64,000 nt of DNA. Source: Thunnus maccoyii (Eukaryota > Chordata > Actinopteri > Scombriformes > Scombridae). The notes beneath the pieces are model-generated. The model had not been told where the DNA came from and ran no database searches. It saw only the letters and a list, made by a program, of their open reading frames with translations. The position numbers were made by a program, and so were the translations under genes. Below are positions 58,451 to 64,000 of this stretch, piece by piece; within the stretch, counting starts at the first letter, position 1; the number at the start of each line of letters is the position of its first letter. The stretch spans positions 9,161,155-9,225,154 of the forward strand of contig NC_056544.1 in the NCBI RefSeq assembly GCF_910596095.1, in the 5' to 3' direction.

Positions 58451-59349
58451 ACTGCAACCACCGTTGCTGGTATCATCAGTGACTAAAACACATTTCAAAT
58501 CGCTTCACACTTAAATTTAAAATCTAAAATGATCCCTTTGTCCTCATCTGAGTGTCAGAACTTATCATTGCTTTGGAAGAATGGTCCCCTTGTGTTGAGT
58601 TCATATTTAATTTGTGGCTTCGGTAAAGAATGCTGTGGATAGAGATGTTGTGATTATGAGGTTTGTGCTGATGCAGGGAGGGTGTAAAAGGTCTGTGTGT
58701 GAAAGGACACACTTACCCAGAGGAGGAGAGCAGCTGTTGTGGGAACAGAGAGGTGAAAAGAACTCAAATAAAGGAAAATGGCCACTCAAAAAGCTGTGGC
58801 ATTCCTATAAACTAAAATATGACAAGAGTTTTAGCTGGATACAAAGGACGCCTTGATTTTAAAAACCTCACAAAAAATTCAACTCACTCTAATGCTTGAC
58901 TTTGGATTGAGTTCAGTGTGTGCAGAGGCAGCATTACTGTAGCGTTGTGCAGTACTGTTTGGCTGGGGCCTGTTTGGGGTAAAGCGAATATTTTACGTTT
59001 CATTTCTTGGGTTTCCTGTGAGGTGGGTGTACTGCTCCAAGCATAGACAATTTAAACCTGTGCCATGGAAATGTGTAGAGAGTTAGGCAATGACTCTTAG
59101 GAATTGCCTAACCCTACCTCTGCTGTTTCCTCTGTGGTAACCTGGTCAAGAAGAAATCTATGTCTATATTTAGGTGTAAGAAAGAGAGGCCATGAGGGAT
59201 ACAGCCGTTGAATATTATTTGTTTGTCTGAAAGCAGGCAATGAATAGTGTAAAAATGTAACATTTCTGTTTCTGAAGCTTTAGAAGTTTTGATTAGCTTA
59301 ATGTTGATCTTCTGACATTTCCACAAATCTTCGGACAAGTTAAAAGACA

Positions 59350-59760
59350 TGTTTGACACTTTGGGAAATATGCATATTTAGCTTTCTTACCGAGAGTTAG
59401 ATGTGAAGACTGATACCACTTTTGTATCTGTTTGTTAAATATGAAGCTATAGCCAGAAGCCGGTCAGCTTAGCTTAGCATAAGGACTGGAAACAGGGGGA
59501 AACAGTTAGCCTGGATTAGTCCAAAGGTTAAAAAAATCTGCCAACCAGATTGACTAAAGCTCACTAATAAATGTTATATCTTGGGGTTGTGAGCTATGTG
59601 GAGCTAGAGCTAGGCTAGCTGTTTCCCCTGCGTCTTGTCCATGCTAAGATAACTGTCTCCTGCTGTAGCTTCACTTTTAATGGACAGATATGTGGTATCA
59701 ATCTCAGCAAGAGAGCAAATAAATGTATTTCCCAAAATGTCAATCTATTTCTTTAACTAC
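59350..59760. repeat. MITE related to 46130-46540
   Basis: TTTGACACTTTGGGAAATATGC at the left, CAAAATGTCAATCTATTTCTTTAAC at the right, and the shared interior TTAGCTTAGCATAAGGACTGGAAACAGGGGGAAACAG. Confidence 0.65.
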
Positions 59761-62084
59761 AACGTTTGATTACATTTTTTTCTTTCACAAATTTCTTTGG
59801 AGTTATCACCCTATTTTTCACATTATCAACGTTCCAGGTTGAAATGAAACTCTTCATGTAAAATACTTTCCCGAAAGTGTTTTGTTGAAGTCCAGCCAGC
59901 CGCCTGCATTCTGGACTTGATGATCGAGCCAACAGTAAGACTGACTGAGATGTCTGCAGCGACAGGTGCTCTGCTGTCTAGCACTGACTGACAGAGTCAA
60001 CAGTGAAAACAGTCTCTGCGTGTAGTCAACATAGGCTCTCCTCCTAATCTGAATTCCTTACTAGCTCTGTACACATTTCATCAGAACTAAATACATTTTC
60101 TTGTTTCTCTTCTGGTTTGTCTTTCTACCAGAAGTACATTCAACAGAATGATCTTCAATTAGCTTGTAAAATGAAGGTACATGTCTGGGTCTCGATCCTC
60201 TCTAGACATGTACTTTAGCTTTACACCCACATGTATGGGCTAAACTTAGACTTGTCAGATTGTGTGCTGAAAGATTCCTCTCAACATTATAAAACCCCAC
60301 TGGCATAACAACATGCATAGCGTATCAGTTTCAATGTATAACACATGTATCAGATTTCTGTAAGAGCAACAGAACAGGTAGTGAAAAAGAATTATGATAG
60401 ATGCTTTCACCAGACTTATGAAAACATTATTTAAAAATATAAGAAAAATGTCCCCAGTGAGAATACAGCTGGGGACCTTTGTTGCATGACGTTTTCCTGT
60501 ATAAAATTTTTGTAAGGCTGCTTGTGTTCAGACTACATATAGCATTTGAGAACTTTGTCTTCTTTTCTTATATGAAAGAAAGGTTTTGTGGAAAAACTTT
60601 CTTTTTTTTTTTTTTAAACAAAGTAAGGTGTCAAAAAAATTGTTTTGGTATTGATACCAAAACTTTGTTATCATATCTGCACTAGTACTAAAATAAATCC
60701 AGACAACACCCACCCATAATGTTAACTTGTTATTCACAAAGGAGTGCACAATATAATGTTGGTTATTTTCTTTGAATCACCTACATTTGTACACATGAAA
60801 TGACAAACTCTACCCATCTGGAAACTACAAAGGCCAACATACAAAATAAGTATGCATGTGTGCATATATATTCACAACACGCATCCTTGAGTTCAAGTGT
60901 ATATGTGCATTTACATCTTAGCTTGTGAAAATGTGCACATCCCTGTCTGTAATTTGCTAGTCATTGGAGAGCCTGTGAATGGTGGAGGTCAAAATTCCCA
61001 GCAGGGCCATTTGGTGGTGTTTGTCTGTTTACTGCATAGCTGACATTGTTTGGGGCTGCGGCTCGGTGGCTGCGGCGCCTCAAGAGGACAGCGAGCTGCC
61101 ACAGGGAGAGGGAAGGGAAAACATGGGAGGAGGTGAGGAAGGAAGCGAGAGACACTGTGAGAGTGAGGTAGGCAGAGAGATGACTATATAGAGTACAGGC
61201 TACAGTATGTACTCTAGAATATAGACTATATACAGTAAAGACATAAGAAAAAAGAGTCGGCCGATCAAAAGGGCAGATGTACCATGCACTGTAAAAAAGA
61301 GAGTGAAATGAACTGTGAGACAGAGATTAGCAAAAGTAAACCAGTGATCTGAGAGAGGAGCGTAGACCAACTACTGTAGTAGGAGGCATGGAGCAAGAAG
61401 GGGGAAAAGTAGTGAGTCAGAACAATGGTTGTCTGTATTTATGTCTGTAGGAGTATATTTTGTTCTGCTGGCCATAGCTGCTGGGCTAAACTGTCTAAAG
61501 TTATTTTCAGCTCTAGTCCTGGATGGCAGGGCTGTAATCAAGTGAACATCAGGCCTGCCACTGTTGAATAATAGCAGCCTGATCCATGGAAGAAATGAAG
61601 CAGCAAGAGCGTGAGAAAAAACAGAGGTCTTTGAGAGAAAAGGAGAATGATAGTGAAGAAGAAAGCATTTGAGTGTAATTTAATGTTTGTGTTTTGTGTT
61701 TTGCGCTACATGTGGGAGAATGAATAAGAGGCAGATTGTGAATGAAGTACAAAAAAGCACTATTGCTGTTCAGAATGATCTTCCATCTGGTCATGAAATT
61801 AAAATTGAGTCTCTCACCAAAAATACCACAGCTGAACCTCAAGAGTATGTCAATGCCAAAATGAATCTGGCTTGCCTCTAGAAATCATGAATATGTTCAA
61901 TATTTTATTAGATAACCACACAACAACCTCTTCTTCCTCTTGTAGAAATGCCCTAGCATGTGTTTTATGTGTTGTTGGCTAAATTCAGTCCAGTATTTGA
62001 TTTTATTTTGCTTGTTTTGTAAGGAACAAATCACCCAACCAGATAATGTGACAACAAATTGTTTGGAAAACTAAAGACAGCAAA

Positions 62085-63674
62085 ATGATGGAGGGACAAA
62101 ATGGTAAGCGAGTCCCAAACATGACAGAATTATACCAAATCTGACTTTTATGTGCTATAGATTCTAAATTGCTGTTTTAATGTTTACAGGAAATATCTCA
62201 TCCCATAAAACAACAGAGAATGGAATTAAAGGGAAGCCCCCTTACTCGGTGGAAACCCCTTATGGTTTTCGACTTGACCTGGACTTCCTGAAATATGTAG
62301 ATGACATAGAAAAAGGCAACACCATCAAAAAAGTTCCCATCCAGCGCCGAAGCAAGGGCCCACGGGCCAGCACTCTTCCCAGGCACCTTAACCCCTCTGG
62401 GTGTGGCTACCGCCCGAGTGCTTGGGGGTCTACAGGAGCTCTTGCCCCTAGGTCTCGACTGTCAGATGGCCATCATCATGGCTACACTTCCTGCGCATAT
62501 GATCACAGGTCGTCACTTTCTCCGACAGGCCTAAAATCTCTGGCAGAAATGGAGGCCAGAATCAGGGAGTTTGATGAGCAACCCTTGGGTGAGCACATCC
62601 GACCTCATCTCCTCCGTGCCTCCAGTCTGCCTCTCACAGTATTGCTGAGACAGGGATCAGAGTCCACGGATGACCCTGGCAGCCTCCGAAGTTCAAGGGA
62701 TCACCTTGGTGGAGGAAACACCTCCTGTGAAGACATCTTCTACTCTTCAGACAGCCCTCGCACCCAGGACTGCTCAGGGCTGTTGAGGCGCCTGACAGAG
62801 GCACTGGAACGTGTGGGGGAGCTAGAGATGGAGGTGCGGGTCATTCCAGAGCTCCGGGCTCACATTTGCATCCTTCAGGAGGAAAGAGAAAGGCTCCGTC
62901 TGGGCCTGAATCCACATATCCAACCTCCATCCATGAACGGAACCACAGACCCTTGCACCTCCTCCCATTATGGCACTGTGGACAGCAAAAGGCTTCAACA
63001 TGAAAGTCATATCATGTTTCCTAGAAATCACAGTATCAGCCAAGACAACTCCAATCCTACACATGAGTGGAGGACTAGTACAGATTTGGATGAGCTGCTG
63101 ACGGTGACATCCCTGCAGGCCAAGGTAGCTGTGCTAGAGCAGAAGCTTCATGAGACTGGGCTGGAACTCCAGAGGGTCTCAGGGCTGTTGAGGGAGCAGC
63201 AGGACGAGAGCAGAAGGAAAGATGAGAACATTGACCACCTTACCAGGAATCCTGGGGTGTGGGTCCGTGCAGAGAGGGTGGTGGTAGACCAGGATGGAGA
63301 TGAGGTGGTGGTGAGATCAAAAAGTCCAGACGCATTTATCACCGCAAGAAATGTTACCACAAATGGACAAAGAAGTCAGCATCAAGACTGCGTTGCCCCT
63401 ACCACGGAAAGGAGTCCACCAGTGTCTGTGGAACCTGCTGAGGGTATAGACACAGCAATGGTTGTCCACCACATAAAGAAGATCAAGAGACTCCTGGATC
63501 AGCAGTGGGAGTGTTTGTGTGCAGATGGCACATCGGCTGAGGGTGGTAAACCGCTACGGCACCCAGACCCTAAAGTCAACTCCCTGCAGCAGGAGATGAT
63601 GGGACTCGTCGATATCCTTACCTCCTACTACACTCAGCACGGACATAGTGATGGAGAGAGGATTCAAGATGAAG
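62085..63674 (+). CDS. kank4: KANK4, KN-motif and ankyrin-repeat protein (5' part)
   Basis: Two exons are present: 62085-62103 (MMEGQN plus one base, donor G|GTAAGC) and 62190-63674 (acceptor TTTACAG). Together they encode about 501 residues. The KN motif spans residues ~23-60: PPYSVETPYGF, LDLDFLKYVDDIEKG and NTIKKVPIQRR. It is the family's talin-binding LD-type segment. STLPRHLNPSG just after it resembles KANK4 STLPRNFSLPDSG rather than KANK1-3. Predicted coiled coils lie near residues 204-244 (ALERVGELEMEVRVIPEL), 307-357 and 433-450. The open frame runs to a stop at 63713-63715, but DEG|GTATTG at 63674 is a plausible phase-1 donor, and the residues after it look intronic. The ankyrin repeats that bind KIF21 kinesins in this family would follow beyond the window. 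The start exon has AG acceptors at about 62022 and 62040, so 5' UTR sequence begins there. Orientation opposite to angptl3 matches human 1p31. Confidence 0.9.
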
Positions 63675-64000
63675 GTATTGTAGTCCACAGACTGACCATC
63701 ACATCAATGAAATGATTATTAAATGCCTATATAGCACTGCAAGAAGAAATGTGTTGGTTGCCCTTTGTCAGGACCTGTTCCTCGAGAGTCAACCAAAACA
63801 AACTGGACTAAAGAAGAAGTACTGACTATTAGGACTTTACATCTCACATATAGGACAGGCTAATAACTTAGCCAACCACAGCACACTGAGGTATACATGC
63901 ACATGTTCAACCACTCAACATCAGCCTGAAGAATGAGAGTGGATCATGCCCTTCAGCTAATTCACTGTTCATGATTTTGTTATGAAGCATAGTGTGGTCA
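63675..64000 (+). other. start of a kank4 intron
   Basis: Sequence after the inferred donor at 63674. I see no conserved coding sequence or repeat here. If the donor is not used, this would instead be the 3' UTR of a short kank4 product ending at 63715. Confidence 0.4.

Larger units (their letters stand above)
56823..62022. other. kank4 5' intron
   Basis: 5.2 kb between the candidate noncoding exon and the start exon. It holds a TTAGCATGCTAAC repeat (57945-58450) and a MITE (59350-59760). A GC-richer stretch at 61040-61170 (GGCTGCGGCTCGGTGGCTGCGGCG, ending GTGAG|GTAGGC) might be another noncoding exon or promoter, but nothing proves it. Confidence 0.45.

Noticed and set aside
63675-63715. 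kank4 as a short protein ending at the TGA at 63713-63715
   Set aside because: The family continues into ankyrin repeats, and a phase-1 donor (GAAG|GTATTG) lies just before residues that look intronic. A short isoform remains possible.

Overview
The window reads as nuclear DNA of a ray-finned fish, probably a percomorph teleost. It is AT-rich with one clear CpG island. Genes are split into short exons with GT-AG junctions. The remaining DNA is dominated by interspersed repeats of types I know from teleost genomes (hAT-like MITEs, TTAA-flanked elements, an L2-type LINE fragment, foldback elements). I see no operons, CRISPR arrays, phage or bacterial features, and no rRNA or tRNA genes.

Five protein-coding genes could be rebuilt exon by exon by matching splice sites, reading phase and remembered family sequence. 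On the minus strand, from high to low coordinates, they are angptl3 (49565-43802, 7 coding exons, 498 aa), pgm1 (40169-33479, 11 coding exons, 564 aa), leprot (29753-27935, 4 coding exons, 131 aa) and the 5' part of pde4b (about 23760 down to 1537). The pde4b part comprises a CpG-island noncoding exon, a candidate small noncoding exon, the PDE4B1-type start exon, its second exon and a PDE4B3-type alternative first exon; the catalytic exons lie beyond the left edge. On the plus strand at the right is the 5' part of kank4 (start exon 62085-62103, large exon 62190-63674), whose ankyrin-repeat exons lie beyond the right edge.

Order and orientation match human 1p31 (KANK4 opposite to ANGPTL3, PGM1, LEPROT and PDE4B), but the block is strongly condensed. 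DOCK7 and USP1 are not visible near angptl3, nothing visible separates pgm1 from leprot, and lepr is not between leprot and pde4b. This suggests a block thinned after the teleost genome duplication. The genes share a location, not a pathway: angptl3 is a secreted lipase inhibitor, pgm1 a sugar-phosphate enzyme, leprot an endosomal membrane protein, pde4b a cAMP phosphodiesterase and kank4 a cortical cytoskeleton adaptor.

Layout: 1-24000 is pde4b 5' exons and repeat-rich introns; 24000-27934 intergenic; 27935-29860 leprot and its promoter; 29900-33478 repeat-rich intergenic; 33479-40169 pgm1; 40170-43801 intergenic with repeats; 43802-49712 angptl3 with promoter and transposon-filled introns; 49713-56700 intergenic; 56700-64000 kank4 5' region. 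No novel defence or mobile system was found. The most useful leads are the missing neighbours, the lack of a furin-type site in Angptl3, a perfect HNF1 palindrome in its promoter, the single muscle-type first exon of pgm1 and several nested or foldback elements.
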